Shown here piece by piece: positions 52,104-60,993 of a stretch of DNA of 64,000 nucleotides (the first letter of the stretch is position 1; the number at the start of each line of letters is the position of its first letter). The position numbers were made by a program, and so were the translations under genes. The stretch is from Rapidithrix thailandica (GTDB lineage Bacteria; Bacteroidota; Bacteroidia; Cytophagales; Flammeovirgaceae): assembly GCF_039710355.1 (NCBI RefSeq), contig NZ_JBDKWZ010000010.1:1-64000 (forward strand), read 5' to 3'. Below the pieces are notes generated by a model. That model ran no database searches. It saw only the letters and a list, made by a program, of their open reading frames with translations, and had not been told where the DNA came from.

Positions 52104-52733
52104 ATGAAAAAGTTATTTGTATTGCTTTGTATCGTACTTTGTTTTCATTCCTGCAAGACGGTTCCCAAAGGAAATGTGGACAAAGTCTATTATGAGTATA
52201 ATGAGAAAGGTGTTCCGGAATATGTTGTGATGATCTACGATCCTAAAACAGGTTATGTCACTTATATTACAGCCAATACTGTAAGCAATGGAATTGTTTG
52301 GATAGATGGGATAAAGAGCGGGTATAATCACCAACTGGGTTTCAGAATCATTACAGATATAATACGCATCAATGGTTTGTCTTTAGAGTCATGTAGACCC
52401 TTAGGAGAGCGGTATGATTTGACTTATTTGATTGACGAAGAAAAAAATGGGGGGTCGGAAATCTATTTTGTAGGAGTCCTTCCCACAGATGACCGGTGCA
52501 TCGTACCTCACAAAGCTGATTTTTTTCCCCGGAAGCTCAAACGAACTACAGGTATTGACTATAATCGGTTTTGGCCTCCCCATCACGATGTGATCAAAGC
52601 ACTCAATGAAGGAAAATCAAGAAACGAAGCAAGAGAGATTTTGATCAGGAATACCGAAGCAGAAACAGAGAGGCGGTTGAAAATAATAAAAGAGTTTCAA
52701 GAAAAGCAGGACTCTACGAAAAAGAAGGAGTAG
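52104..52733 (+). CDS. lipoprotein copy F, putative immunity protein
   Basis: The sixth paralogue (209 residues, FHSC before the lipidated Cys as in copy A). It joins N-terminal variant ITANTVSNG (as E), central module 2 (as C), the core of A/B/E (DEEKNGGSEIYFVG) and tail type 2 (as B). Four breakpoints are therefore visible in one 0.6-kb gene. It closes the array; no hairpin spacer follows. Confidence 0.75.
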   Translation: MKKLFVLLCIVLCFHSCKTVPKGNVDKVYYEYNEKGVPEYVVMIYDPKTGYVTYITANTVSNGIVWIDGIKSGYNHQLGFRIITDIIRINGLSLESCRPLGERYDLTYLIDEEKNGGSEIYFVGVLPTDDRCIVPHKADFFPRKLKRTTGIDYNRFWPPHHDVIKALNEGKSRNEAREILIRNTEAETERRLKIIKEFQEKQDSTKKKE

Positions 52734-52748
52734 TGTAAAAAGATCTCC

Positions 52749-52958
52749 ATGAGAAACCCAATCTTATTTTATACCGCCCTGCTCTTGTTTTTCGGCTTCT
52801 GCCGGAAGGTTGAGGGTCAAACTAAATCTGACGATCTTTTATTTTATAAAGGCTCAACAAAAAACTATTCCGTTTATGTTTTATTGACTTTTCGGATAGC
52901 CTCTTTTTGGTCGGTGAAAAAATTAAATGTCGTAGTATTTCGAGATGCCACTCAATAG
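52749..52958 (+). pseudogene. short signal-peptide ORF, possible remnant of a secreted-protein gene
   Basis: A 69-residue frame starts 16 bases after copy F with a good signal peptide (MRNPILFYTALLLFFGFC). After about residue 45 (YVLLTF) the +1-shifted frame continues with a more protein-like stretch (SDSLFLVGEKIK, ending FRQ stop near 52973), suggesting a frameshift. It may be a decayed extra member of the cluster. It is not similar to copies A-F after the signal peptide. Confidence 0.35.
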
Positions 52959-52973
52959 CGCTTACTTTTAGAC

Positions 52974-53298
52974 AATAGGCTTCAAAAAGGAGAGAACCTG
53001 ACGGGTAAAGGTTTAATTTACTGATCCTTGAAAATAAGGTTGTTTATTCGATAAAAAAACAGATATTTGGGCTAGGGATATCCGGTGTAGTGGGCGAAGA
53101 TATGTATTGTGGACGGATATACTGGCTTTCTGTTTCTTTCAAGAGCCTGTTTAAGCATAGTATTTAGCGTGGTAAAAAGGTTGAAGTCAATCAAATTTCT
53201 CCTTATCAATAGAAATTATATCGCTTAAATATGCTCTGAATTTGTCCAATTGTACGGTATTAGCAAGTTCGTTATAGATTTCGAAGAGGAGGTTTAAG
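52974..53298. other. intergenic region, no gene seen
   Basis: About 325 bases between the immunity cluster and the AraC regulator. No clear RNA, terminator or repeat is recognised; the promoter of the regulator should lie here. Confidence 0.4.
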
Positions 53299-54192
53299 AT
53301 GAATGTTGTTCAATTTAGTGTGCCCGTAGCCAATGAGGCTTCCGTGGTAATTGAAGAGGATATTTTACCCTATTTTTACAATGTATTTCACCGGCATAGA
53401 GAGGTGCAACTTACCTTTATTTTAAAGGGAGGAGGTACGCTATTGGTGGGAAATTATACCCAGACTTTTCAAGCTGGGGATATCTATGTGATTGGCGCCA
53501 ATCAACCACATCTGTTCAAATCAGAACCGGAACATTATTCGATGTACGAAGCAGGGCAGGTACATGCGATTCATGTGTTTTTTGATCCGGAAGTTACGCT
53601 GAAAGAAATGTTTGCCCTTCCGGAATGCAGTGGTATCCGCAAATTTTTGGATTGGACCAAAAACGGAATTCAGGTTTCAAGAGAAAAGGTAGAAGAAGTG
53701 AGTTTAGACCTTCAACGTTTGAAAAGAGCCGATAGCCTGGAGCGTTTGTTGATGTTCGTACAAATCTTACAAAAGCTTTCCAAAGATGTGAACGGTTACC
53801 GCTCACTTTCCAATGGCTTTTCCAAATTTCCATTGCCTGACTCCGAAGGTATCCGGATGAACCGCATTTATCAGTATACGATCAACCACTATGGGGAAGA
53901 CATTTCTTTGGAAAAAATCGCGGCAGTGGCCCATTTAACGCCTCATGCTTTTTGCAAGTACTTTAAAAAACACACCCGGAAAACGTACCGCAAGTTTTTG
54001 AATGAAATCCGGATTAACGAAGCGTGTAAAAAGATGATCCGGGGAGAGTACGAAGGCATTTCATCGGTGGTGTATAGTTCCGGGTTTACGAACCGGATTA
54101 CCTTTAACCGGGTGTTTAAACGGGTGATCGGCATGTCTCCTACGGAATATTTAAGAACCCGGAAACGAAAACCCACAGACGATTCCCGGTAG
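53299..54192 (+). CDS. AraC-family transcriptional regulator
   Basis: A 297-residue one-component regulator. The N-terminal cupin domain (residues 25-110) has FHRHREVQLTFILKGGGTLLV, GDIYVIGANQPH and HAIHVFF. The C-terminal double helix-turn-helix (residues 190-290) has YTINHYGEDISLEKIAAVAHLT, PHAFCKYFKKHTRKT, INEACKKMIRGE and the AraC signature FTNRITFNRVFKRVIGMSPTEYLR (seen in pieces). The cupin type resembles sugar-responsive regulators. The target is not evident; neither the neighbouring DUF885 gene (convergent) nor the lipoprotein array shows a repeated operator. Confidence 0.92.
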   Translation: MNVVQFSVPVANEASVVIEEDILPYFYNVFHRHREVQLTFILKGGGTLLVGNYTQTFQAGDIYVIGANQPHLFKSEPEHYSMYEAGQVHAIHVFFDPEVTLKEMFALPECSGIRKFLDWTKNGIQVSREKVEEVSLDLQRLKRADSLERLLMFVQILQKLSKDVNGYRSLSNGFSKFPLPDSEGIRMNRIYQYTINHYGEDISLEKIAAVAHLTPHAFCKYFKKHTRKTYRKFLNEIRINEACKKMIRGEYEGISSVVYSSGFTNRITFNRVFKRVIGMSPTEYLRTRKRKPTDDSR

Positions 54193-54223
54193 TTGCCAGG
54201 AACCGCCCGTTAAGGTTCTTCAA

Positions 54224-55954
54224 TTAGAATTGATAAAACTTCCAAGAGCTTTTAAAATTCCTCTTGGGAGCCTGGTCTATAAGAAGATACCTAAGCATTT
54301 CTACAGGGATGTTATTTTCTCTGAGAATGACATCGTGAAATTGCTTGAAACTCATTTTTCCACTGTCCACCAATTCCTTTTTCAAAGCATAAAACTGCAA
54401 GGCCCCGGTCATATAAGCCAATTGGTATAGAGGGCCGTAATTGCCCGTAAACGATCTCCGGACCTCCCCTTCGGCATTGGCCCTTTCGTGCCCGACTTTT
54501 TCCACCAAAAAATCAATGCACTGTTGAGGCGTCCATTGTTTTAAATGATAATTCAGGGAGAAGATAATCCGGGCACAACGGTGCATTCTCCAAAACAACA
54601 TTCCGACACGGTCTTCCGGAGATCGGGGGAAATCCAGGTCCCAAAGGATCATTTCCCAATACAAAGCCCACCCTTCGGTCCAAAAAGGTGTCCGGAAGTT
54701 GCGATAAGCTTTAAAGCGTTGGTTCATATACCCTTGTAAATGATGTCCGGCAATGAGCTCGTGGTGGACTACGGCCCGGGAAAAATGAGGGTTATTGCCC
54801 CGGAAGCTCATCATCTTGGTCTCATGGCTCATCGCATCGGTAGGGTAGGCAATCATCAAAACTTCCCCGCCCAGAAAAAACGGACTGATCCGTTGCTGTT
54901 CTGGACTCATCATGACCATGCGCCAGGTTTCTTCTGCTAAGGGTGGAATCGTGACCAAGTCATGTTGTTTAATAAAATTTACGGACTCATTGTACAAGCC
55001 CATGATCATTTGTGGCTGTTGCCCTTCGGAAACATAAGTGTTTTTCACTTTTTCCAAAGCTTGTTTCCAGTCATTGCCAAAGCCCGTTTCCTGCGAGGCT
55101 TTCAGCATTTCTTTTTCACACCAGGCAAATTCTTTATGAGCGATTTCCACAAGCTCTTCCGGTGTATAAGAAAGCATAGCCAATTGGAGTTGTGCTAACA
55201 ATTCCTGGCGTCCGATGGGATTGCCGATAATACCACTGCCATCATCTTTTGCCTCTTGTTTGATCTTTTGTTTAGCCAGTTGAGCGAATTCTGTCAGTCT
55301 TTCATCAAATTCTTCATATGGCTTTTTGACCCACCAGCTGAATTGTGGATCGTAACCATGATAAAATTGGTAAACACTTTGAAGAGCCATTTGTAAGCCT
55401 TCTAGAGTTTGGGATGTGCGGATGGCCAATTTCTTGCTCATTCCGCCGGATGCGGAAAGGGCCTCATAAGCTCGGGCAAGCTCTTGTTGTAATTCCTGAA
55501 GTTTTTGTGCCACAGCTTTTCCTTCGAGTTTAGCCCCTCTTCTGCGTAGCTTTTCCAGATGATAAATGTATTCACCAAAGGAAATATACTTTTGAATTTG
55601 CCGGTACTCTTGGGCCTCTACTTCTAATAAGCGAAGTTGATTTTTGAGCTTTCGTTCAAACAAAAGATAGTCTACCTTGTCGCTTACGGAGAGCGTTTGA
55701 AAATTATACCGGTCGAGTTGCCGTAAGTAATCCGAATAAAACTCTTGGAAGCGTTCTCTTCGTTCGGGGCTGTTGGCGATTACATAAAACCGTTGTAAAC
55801 TACCGTGGTCCGCCTTATAGTTGATCAACAAATGGTGTAGTTTCCCTGTGGAATAATAGCTGTCCGGTTGTTGGTTTTGTGCTTGAGAGAAAGGAGCGTA
55901 TACGATCAGTAGAAAATTGAGAAATACTACGTTAGCAATAGATTTAATAAGCAT
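54224..55954 (-). CDS. exported DUF885 protein, predicted metallopeptidase
   Basis: A 576-residue protein with signal peptide (residues 1-25, FSQA then QNQ). DUF885 features: a helical N-terminal half, then HHELIAGHHLQGYMN, a zinc-binding HExxxGHH variant, and the downstream TEGWALYWE supplying the third ligand. The C-terminus has YMTGALQFYALKKE and IPVEMLRYLLI. Family members are thought to be carboxypeptidase-like zinc enzymes of the periplasm. It is a monocistronic gene. Confidence 0.88.
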   Translation of the reverse strand: MLIKSIANVVFLNFLLIVYAPFSQAQNQQPDSYYSTGKLHHLLINYKADHGSLQRFYVIANSPERRERFQEFYSDYLRQLDRYNFQTLSVSDKVDYLLFERKLKNQLRLLEVEAQEYRQIQKYISFGEYIYHLEKLRRRGAKLEGKAVAQKLQELQQELARAYEALSASGGMSKKLAIRTSQTLEGLQMALQSVYQFYHGYDPQFSWWVKKPYEEFDERLTEFAQLAKQKIKQEAKDDGSGIIGNPIGRQELLAQLQLAMLSYTPEELVEIAHKEFAWCEKEMLKASQETGFGNDWKQALEKVKNTYVSEGQQPQMIMGLYNESVNFIKQHDLVTIPPLAEETWRMVMMSPEQQRISPFFLGGEVLMIAYPTDAMSHETKMMSFRGNNPHFSRAVVHHELIAGHHLQGYMNQRFKAYRNFRTPFWTEGWALYWEMILWDLDFPRSPEDRVGMLFWRMHRCARIIFSLNYHLKQWTPQQCIDFLVEKVGHERANAEGEVRRSFTGNYGPLYQLAYMTGALQFYALKKELVDSGKMSFKQFHDVILRENNIPVEMLRYLLIDQAPKRNFKSSWKFYQF

Positions 55955-56137
55955 ATATATGGAAAGGTTTGGGTTTCTTTCAAAAGTAATCCTTGGAGGG
56001 CGGAAAAGCTATCTGACCGTTACAAACCAATTGTGTAGCCCCAAAAGGGTTGTTTGTATGGGCTGATAGCCAGGGTTTGGGTTTGCGCGATGGTTACAAC
56101 CATCGCGCAGGCCCTCCAAGGTACATATGTGCTTATT

Positions 56138-57376
56138 TTATCTGTGTTGGTTAGTTGTTATTCGTCTTCGGATAAGTTCTTTTTGAATCAATTCCAATTC
56201 TCTACCTGTCTGCCCGGAAATCGAACTGTTTTCCTGAGCTCTGCGCAACAAGTAAGGAATGACATCTTTAATAGGGCCGTAGGGCAAATATTTACTGACC
56301 TTACAGCCGGCTTTGGCAAGGTTAAAGGTAATATGGTCACTCATCCCGTAGAGCTGTGAAAAGTGCACATGGGGATGATCTAACGGTATCTGAGAGTCAC
56401 TCATTACGTTAGTAGTAAATTCGTTACTCCATTCATTATGGGAAGCCACCACCGTACCGATACTGTTTACTTCGGCCAGGCAATATTCCACAGCGGCATT
56501 GTAGTCCCGGTCAGTGGCTTCTTTGTCGGGCTGAATGGGGGACAGGTAGCCCATTTGTTGAGCCCGCAAGTTCTCCTTCTCCATATAAGCGCCTCTGACC
56601 AGCTTGGCTCCTAATAGAAATCCATGCCTTTGTGCATAGGTATGGTTGTCTATTAAGAATTGTAAACGGTCGTGCCGGTACAGTTGATAGGTATTGTAAA
56701 TCAGTAGCTGTTCATGGTTGTATTTTTCCATCATATACAGCGCCACAGCGTCAATAGCTTGTTGTATCCAGGATTCTTCGGCATCTATCAGTACACCCAC
56801 TTTATGGATGGCCGCTGCCGCACAGATACGGTCAACCCTTTCAATGACTTTGAGCCATTCGGTTTGTTCCTCGGCATTCAGTGTAATACCAGAGAGGTTC
56901 ACCATGGCCATGTTCTTGTCCAGCTGGATTTCTTCGGAAAGCTTCTCCAACAACTGAAAACGGGCCAAGCCGGTGAGTTTAATACTGATAAAAGGAATAT
57001 TGGGTTGGGTAGCCGTATATTCAATCAAATGAATAAACTCCTTACAAGCTTGCTCAAAGCTTGCCTCCGTGGCTTTACCTTCTACACCATAGTCTAGGAT
57101 AACCTCCACATGATGGTCCGCCAGTTTTTGGACTACCGTAGCGGTACGTTCAAGACTTTCTCCACCTACAAACTGCTCAAAAATAGTACTCCTTATCAGC
57201 CCTGTAATAGGGAAATTCCAATGAATTAATGTAGGAGTCAGCCGTATCCCCAGGTTTACCAACCAGGGATAACGCATCGAACTGAAAATAAACTGAGCTT
57301 TTTTCAGTTCGGCATCACTTTTATAAGCGAATGCATCGCTAGTGTTGTCAAAGGATAACTTAGATTGAAGGCGCAT
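56138..57376 (-). CDS. proline dehydrogenase
   Basis: A 412-residue FAD enzyme oxidising proline to pyrroline-5-carboxylate, of the stand-alone (PutB-like) Bacteroidota type. Family blocks of the beta/alpha barrel: VILDYGVEGK, ISIKLTGLARF, VGVLIDAEESWIQ, IYNTYQLYRHDRL, GAKLVRGAYMEKE and YLPYGPIKDVIPYLLRRAQEN. The ring-binding Arg pair is in LLRRAQEN. It is monocistronic, with proC nearby (59001) but in the opposite orientation. Confidence 0.93.
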   Translation of the reverse strand: MRLQSKLSFDNTSDAFAYKSDAELKKAQFIFSSMRYPWLVNLGIRLTPTLIHWNFPITGLIRSTIFEQFVGGESLERTATVVQKLADHHVEVILDYGVEGKATEASFEQACKEFIHLIEYTATQPNIPFISIKLTGLARFQLLEKLSEEIQLDKNMAMVNLSGITLNAEEQTEWLKVIERVDRICAAAAIHKVGVLIDAEESWIQQAIDAVALYMMEKYNHEQLLIYNTYQLYRHDRLQFLIDNHTYAQRHGFLLGAKLVRGAYMEKENLRAQQMGYLSPIQPDKEATDRDYNAAVEYCLAEVNSIGTVVASHNEWSNEFTTNVMSDSQIPLDHPHVHFSQLYGMSDHITFNLAKAGCKVSKYLPYGPIKDVIPYLLRRAQENSSISGQTGRELELIQKELIRRRITTNQHR

Positions 57377-57686
57377 GGCATTTTCATTTACACATACTCA
57401 CTGGGACAAATGTAAAAATGTAAACCAATTTTGCTTCTCATTGAGCAATTTTGGATTTAAGGTGGATAATTTAAGTTATATCTTCGAGTGTATTTTCCTT
57501 AAAACAGGATAAAAACGGTTACCTGATCCGGGAATGCTTCTTTGTAGATAAGGTGTTGATAGGCACTGTAAATCAGTTGGTTGTGTCCTGTTTTATGTCC
57601 GGGAAGCGTTATGACTAAGCCCCGTTGTAAGTTTTTGAGGAATGAATCCCTTTTTAACCTTATTACAAAAAGTATCCATCCCTGGT
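57377..57686 (-). promoter_or_regulatory. intergenic region with promoter of the proline dehydrogenase gene
   Basis: About 310 bases without a gene. On the minus strand TACATTTG (complement of 57407-57414) is an exact -7 box 31 bases before the ATG. The -33 box is not clear. Confidence 0.45.
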
Positions 57687-58715
57687 TTATCTGGAATTAT
57701 CCACTTTTAGATTAAGATCTTGCAAGTCTTTTTGGATGACTTTTTGCGCTTTGTGAATTTTGTCGACAGACTTTCCTTTGGTAGAACGAGTGATAAATTT
57801 TCCCCAGGTAAGGTTGGAATGTTCTTCCTGATGTGCTTCTGCCCGTTGAATGGCCAACTGCGCGGTATGTTCTACCAGCCATTCGAAATTTTGGGCCCCT
57901 ATGATAGAGTCATCAGCCAAAGGAACAGGGTTATAAACATCAATTGGATAAAGGGTTTTTCCTTTTACGGCAATTTCCACGGTATTGATGTCATATCCCA
58001 AGGACTCATTCAGTTGTAAGACAAGCTCTTTTATTCTTTTGTGCAGGAGAGAAGGAGCCTTATCCGTTTGTGCGGAGTATCGCTGTATATTACCGTTTTC
58101 TGGAGTGAATTCCATACAGTATACGTCTTTTTGTCCCAGACAATAACAGCGAAAGTATTGATCATAGGAAATGGCCTCTTGCAATATCATGACCGTTTTT
58201 CCCGTCTCTCCGTAACATTTGAAAAATTCCTCTTTGTTTTCTACTCTATGAACTAACTCCCGGTGGTTGCCTTTATAGGGTTTGAAGTAGGCCGGGAAGC
58301 CCACATAGTCAAAGATATGGGGAAAGTCCAAGGGAAAGTCCAGGTTTCGAAAAGAGTCGGCCTGGGTGTGCGGAGGCCGGTGATGGGAGGGTAAGATGAC
58401 TGCTTTGGGGCTTTTGATGCCCAGTTTTTCGGCCAAAGCGCCATTGAAGAATTTATCATCGGCTACTTCCCAAAAAGGATTGTTCAACACCGCGGTGCCG
58501 TTAAGGGCTGCATTTTTTAAAAAAGAGCGGTAGAAAGGGATATCTTTGGAAATTCTGTCGATGATGACGGCATATTCCGAAGGCGCGTTTTGAAGAACTT
58601 TGTCAATTTTTACGGGTTCCGCAATAATTTTTTTTGGCTTTTTCTGGTTGATCCGCTCGATTACGGCTGTAGGAAACTTGTTTTCATCACCGTATAATAA
58701 TCCAATTTTTTTCAT
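57687..58715 (-). CDS. ATP-grasp-like protein of unknown function
   Basis: A 342-residue cytosolic protein. The N-terminal part (MKKIGLLYGDENKFPTAVIE) resembles a pre-ATP-grasp Rossmann domain. The middle part has VGFPAYFKPYKGNHRELVHRV, where the Lys would bind ATP, then VMILQEAISYDQYFRCYCLG and NTVEIAVKGKTLYPIDVYNPVP, which matches the metal-binding end of ATP-grasp enzymes (D, N). It is probably a ligase joining a carboxylate to an amine or similar, or a glutathione-synthetase-like protein. Its substrate cannot be told from the neighbours. Confidence 0.65.
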   Translation of the reverse strand: MKKIGLLYGDENKFPTAVIERINQKKPKKIIAEPVKIDKVLQNAPSEYAVIIDRISKDIPFYRSFLKNAALNGTAVLNNPFWEVADDKFFNGALAEKLGIKSPKAVILPSHHRPPHTQADSFRNLDFPLDFPHIFDYVGFPAYFKPYKGNHRELVHRVENKEEFFKCYGETGKTVMILQEAISYDQYFRCYCLGQKDVYCMEFTPENGNIQRYSAQTDKAPSLLHKRIKELVLQLNESLGYDINTVEIAVKGKTLYPIDVYNPVPLADDSIIGAQNFEWLVEHTAQLAIQRAEAHQEEHSNLTWGKFITRSTKGKSVDKIHKAQKVIQKDLQDLNLKVDNSR

Positions 58716-59000
58716 TTGAGAGGTTTGTTAGTATGGTTGAATAATTTTAAGGCTAAGGACTTTAAGTTAAATATTTTTCAGTTCAGGAAAAAGAAATAAG
58801 CCCTTCGAAAGGTATGAATGATGCCACCAGTCGAAGGGGGATGTATCTCTGTGATCAGAAAGTTTGTTTACCTTCAATCGTACTTTTATCACTCTGCTTT
58901 CCGGTCCCCTTTTTTCTTTGTTTATTTAGATCATTGCTAATTATTCCCGGCTTGTTTAATATTGGATTATAATTGTCCATAAGTATAAAAAACAACTATC

Positions 59001-59834
59001 ATGAGTAAAGAGAGTGTACAAAAAAAACAAAAAATTGCCGTGATTGGCGGGGGGAATTTAGGAAGGTCCATTATCGAAGGATTATTGAAGTCTAACTATG
59101 TGAAACCCAGTGACATTACTGTTACCCGGAGAAGAGTGGAAGCGTTACAAGACTTAGCTGCCGAGGGAGTGAATACCTCTAAAGATAATGCTAAAGCTGT
59201 AGGTGAAAGTGAAGTGATTATCTTGGCAATCAAACCTAAACAAATCAAACATGTGTTGGAGGAGATTCAACATGAAATCAACCCGGAAAAACATTTGCTC
59301 ATTTCGGTGGTGACAGGTATAGGATTAAAGGAGATTCAGTCGGTGATCGGTGTGAAGGTTCCTTTGTTCAGAGCCATGCCGAATACGGCCATTGCTATAG
59401 GAGAGTCCATGACCTGTATTTCCACTAATAATGCCGGAGAAAACTTGCAACAAAAAGTGCTGGGCTTGTTTGATCAAATGGGTAAGTCTGTTATGATTGA
59501 TGAAAACCTGATGGCAGCCGCTACCGTGTTGGGGGCTTGTGGCATAGCCTATGCCTTGCGTTTTATCAGGGCTGCTTCTCAAGGGGGAATCGAGATCGGA
59601 TTTAACTCGGAATTATCGCAACTGATCGCCGCACAAACCGTAAAAGGAGCATCCAGTTTGTTGATTCAGAGCGGGCATCATCCGGAATATGAAATCGACA
59701 AAGTGACCACACCTCAGGGCTGTACCATTGCCGGGCTGAATGAAATGGAACATCAAGGTTTCAGTTCATCTTTGATCAAAGGTGTGTTGACTTCTTATAA
59801 TCAGATTGCCAGTATTGCAAAGGATTTTGAATAG
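59001..59834 (+). CDS. proC: pyrroline-5-carboxylate reductase
   Basis: A 277-residue NAD(P)H enzyme making the last step of proline synthesis. N-terminal Rossmann motif IAVIGGGNLGRSIIEGLL, then ILAIKPKQIKHVLEEI, FRAMPNTAIAIGESMTCIS, and the C-terminal dimerisation helices with TVKGASSLLIQSG, the conserved VTTPQGCTIAGLNEMEHQG. It is a single gene. A proline-degrading enzyme is encoded nearby in the opposite direction. Confidence 0.95.
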   Translation: MSKESVQKKQKIAVIGGGNLGRSIIEGLLKSNYVKPSDITVTRRRVEALQDLAAEGVNTSKDNAKAVGESEVIILAIKPKQIKHVLEEIQHEINPEKHLLISVVTGIGLKEIQSVIGVKVPLFRAMPNTAIAIGESMTCISTNNAGENLQQKVLGLFDQMGKSVMIDENLMAAATVLGACGIAYALRFIRAASQGGIEIGFNSELSQLIAAQTVKGASSLLIQSGHHPEYEIDKVTTPQGCTIAGLNEMEHQGFSSSLIKGVLTSYNQIASIAKDFE

Positions 59835-60017
59835 AAGTGATTGCTTGTGTATTACATGCGATGGCTTGGAGAATTCGGGCATGATGATAACTTTTTGCAG
59901 TGGCATTGATTTTTTTATAGGAGGGAAAAGACGAAGGCTAAAAGATTTAAGATACTGTAGCTCAGGCAATTTTGATTAAACCATGATTGTATTTATCGTA
60001 AAAACAATTTTTTATCC

Positions 60018-60926
60018 ATGACTTCCAAAAAACTTTCGGCCAAGGAAAAACAATTTCAACGGAAAGCTTTCCTGGATCGCATTAAACTAGGAGCGAAAAT
60101 TTTGTCGGTGACTTTGTTGTATTTAGGGCAGCGCTTTCTCCCGGAATTGTACAAGGGAAATGAGTATGTGACCCGTTTGGTGGATGCTTTGCTCTTCTAC
60201 CTGACGGCATGGCTTGTAGTATCAGTGGTTGAAATCATTCTGGTAGAAGTTTATTCCAAAGGGCGAAAAATCCGGGCTGGCAAGAAAGATAACTTTATCC
60301 TGGGAATTTCTTGGATTGCCTCCATTCTGTCTTTTATCTTTTTGGTCATGGCGGTGTTTATGTTCTTCAAAATTGATGTAAAGGGGCTGTTTACCTCTCT
60401 GAGTATCATTGCTGCGGCCATTGCTATTATTTCCAAAGATTATATTTCAAATATGATCAATGGAATGCTGATCATGTTTGCCGACCGGATTTCTTTGAAT
60501 GATTATGTGAAAATCGAAGAACACAAAGGAAAGATCATCGATATTACGCTCATGCATGTACACTTGATGGACGATGAGGACGACTTGGTGTATATTCCGA
60601 ACAATACGGTATTTTCCGGAGAGGTGATTAACTATACCAAACGCCAGATTAACCGGATTAATTTTGAGTTTCAAATGGCTTATAAACATATGGAAAGTGT
60701 GGAAGTTTTGGAAGAGTATCTGAACGAAGCCCTGTATCCTTACAAAGAGTTAATTGTTCACGATAGTCAAAATTTGCGTACGGTTGAAATTAAAAGTGAT
60801 TTGGCCATTTTGAATTACCAATACATTATCAAGAAAAGCAATAAGGAGATTGAAACGGAAATCCGGAAAGTTATTGCCCGGAAGGTGATTCAGTATGTGA
60901 GTGATAAAGAAAAAGTAGGGCAATAA
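60018..60926 (+). CDS. MscS-family mechanosensitive channel
   Basis: A 302-residue small-conductance channel of the inner membrane that releases solutes upon hypo-osmotic shock. It has transmembrane segments at about 30-50, 60-85, 95-120 and the pore helix with SIIAAAIAIISKDYISNMINGM. The MscS beta domain follows: RISLNDYVKIEEHKGKIIDI, DLVYIPNNTVFSGEVINYTK. The C-terminal alpha/beta domain is relatively short. It ends with a strong hairpin terminator. Confidence 0.92.
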   Translation: MTSKKLSAKEKQFQRKAFLDRIKLGAKILSVTLLYLGQRFLPELYKGNEYVTRLVDALLFYLTAWLVVSVVEIILVEVYSKGRKIRAGKKDNFILGISWIASILSFIFLVMAVFMFFKIDVKGLFTSLSIIAAAIAIISKDYISNMINGMLIMFADRISLNDYVKIEEHKGKIIDITLMHVHLMDDEDDLVYIPNNTVFSGEVINYTKRQINRINFEFQMAYKHMESVEVLEEYLNEALYPYKELIVHDSQNLRTVEIKSDLAILNYQYIIKKSNKEIETEIRKVIARKVIQYVSDKEKVGQ

Positions 60927-60934
60927 AAAAACAA

Positions 60935-60965
60935 AAACCTTCCGGAAAGTGAATCCGGAAGGTTT
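60935..60965. terminator. hairpin terminator between convergent genes
   Basis: aaaccttccgga (60935-60946) pairs with tccggaaggttt (60954-60965). A-rich and T-rich flanks make it usable on both strands. Confidence 0.82.
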
Positions 60966-60993
60966 GAAGCCGATAATGTTACTTACTACTTGT

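Larger units (their letters stand above)
48592..52733 (+). repeat. tandem array of six roughly 0.70-kb gene units
   Basis: Start-to-start distances are 704, 692, 707, 706 and 703 bases. Each unit is one lipoprotein gene plus a 64-65-base spacer (spacers 49231-49295, 49923-49987, 50630-50694, 51337-51400, 52040-52103). Every spacer contains a hairpin such as agccgggtttgt/acaaatccggct (49238-49249 with 49262-49273) and ends gagctaaacgaATG. The end of the effector gene reads gagctaaactaATG, so the repeat unit boundary coincides with the effector 3' end. The hairpins lack a strong T run; they may be partial terminators or processing sites. Confidence 0.88.

Noticed and set aside
48823..52586. Identical 84-residue antisense frames repeated in copies A, B and E
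   Set aside because: They are repeated only because the sense genes are; no start signals or family match.
48592..52733. Could the repeated spacers be a CRISPR or integron array?
   Set aside because: The repeats are separated by full paralogous genes, not short unique spacers, and there are no cas genes, attC-type sites or integrase.
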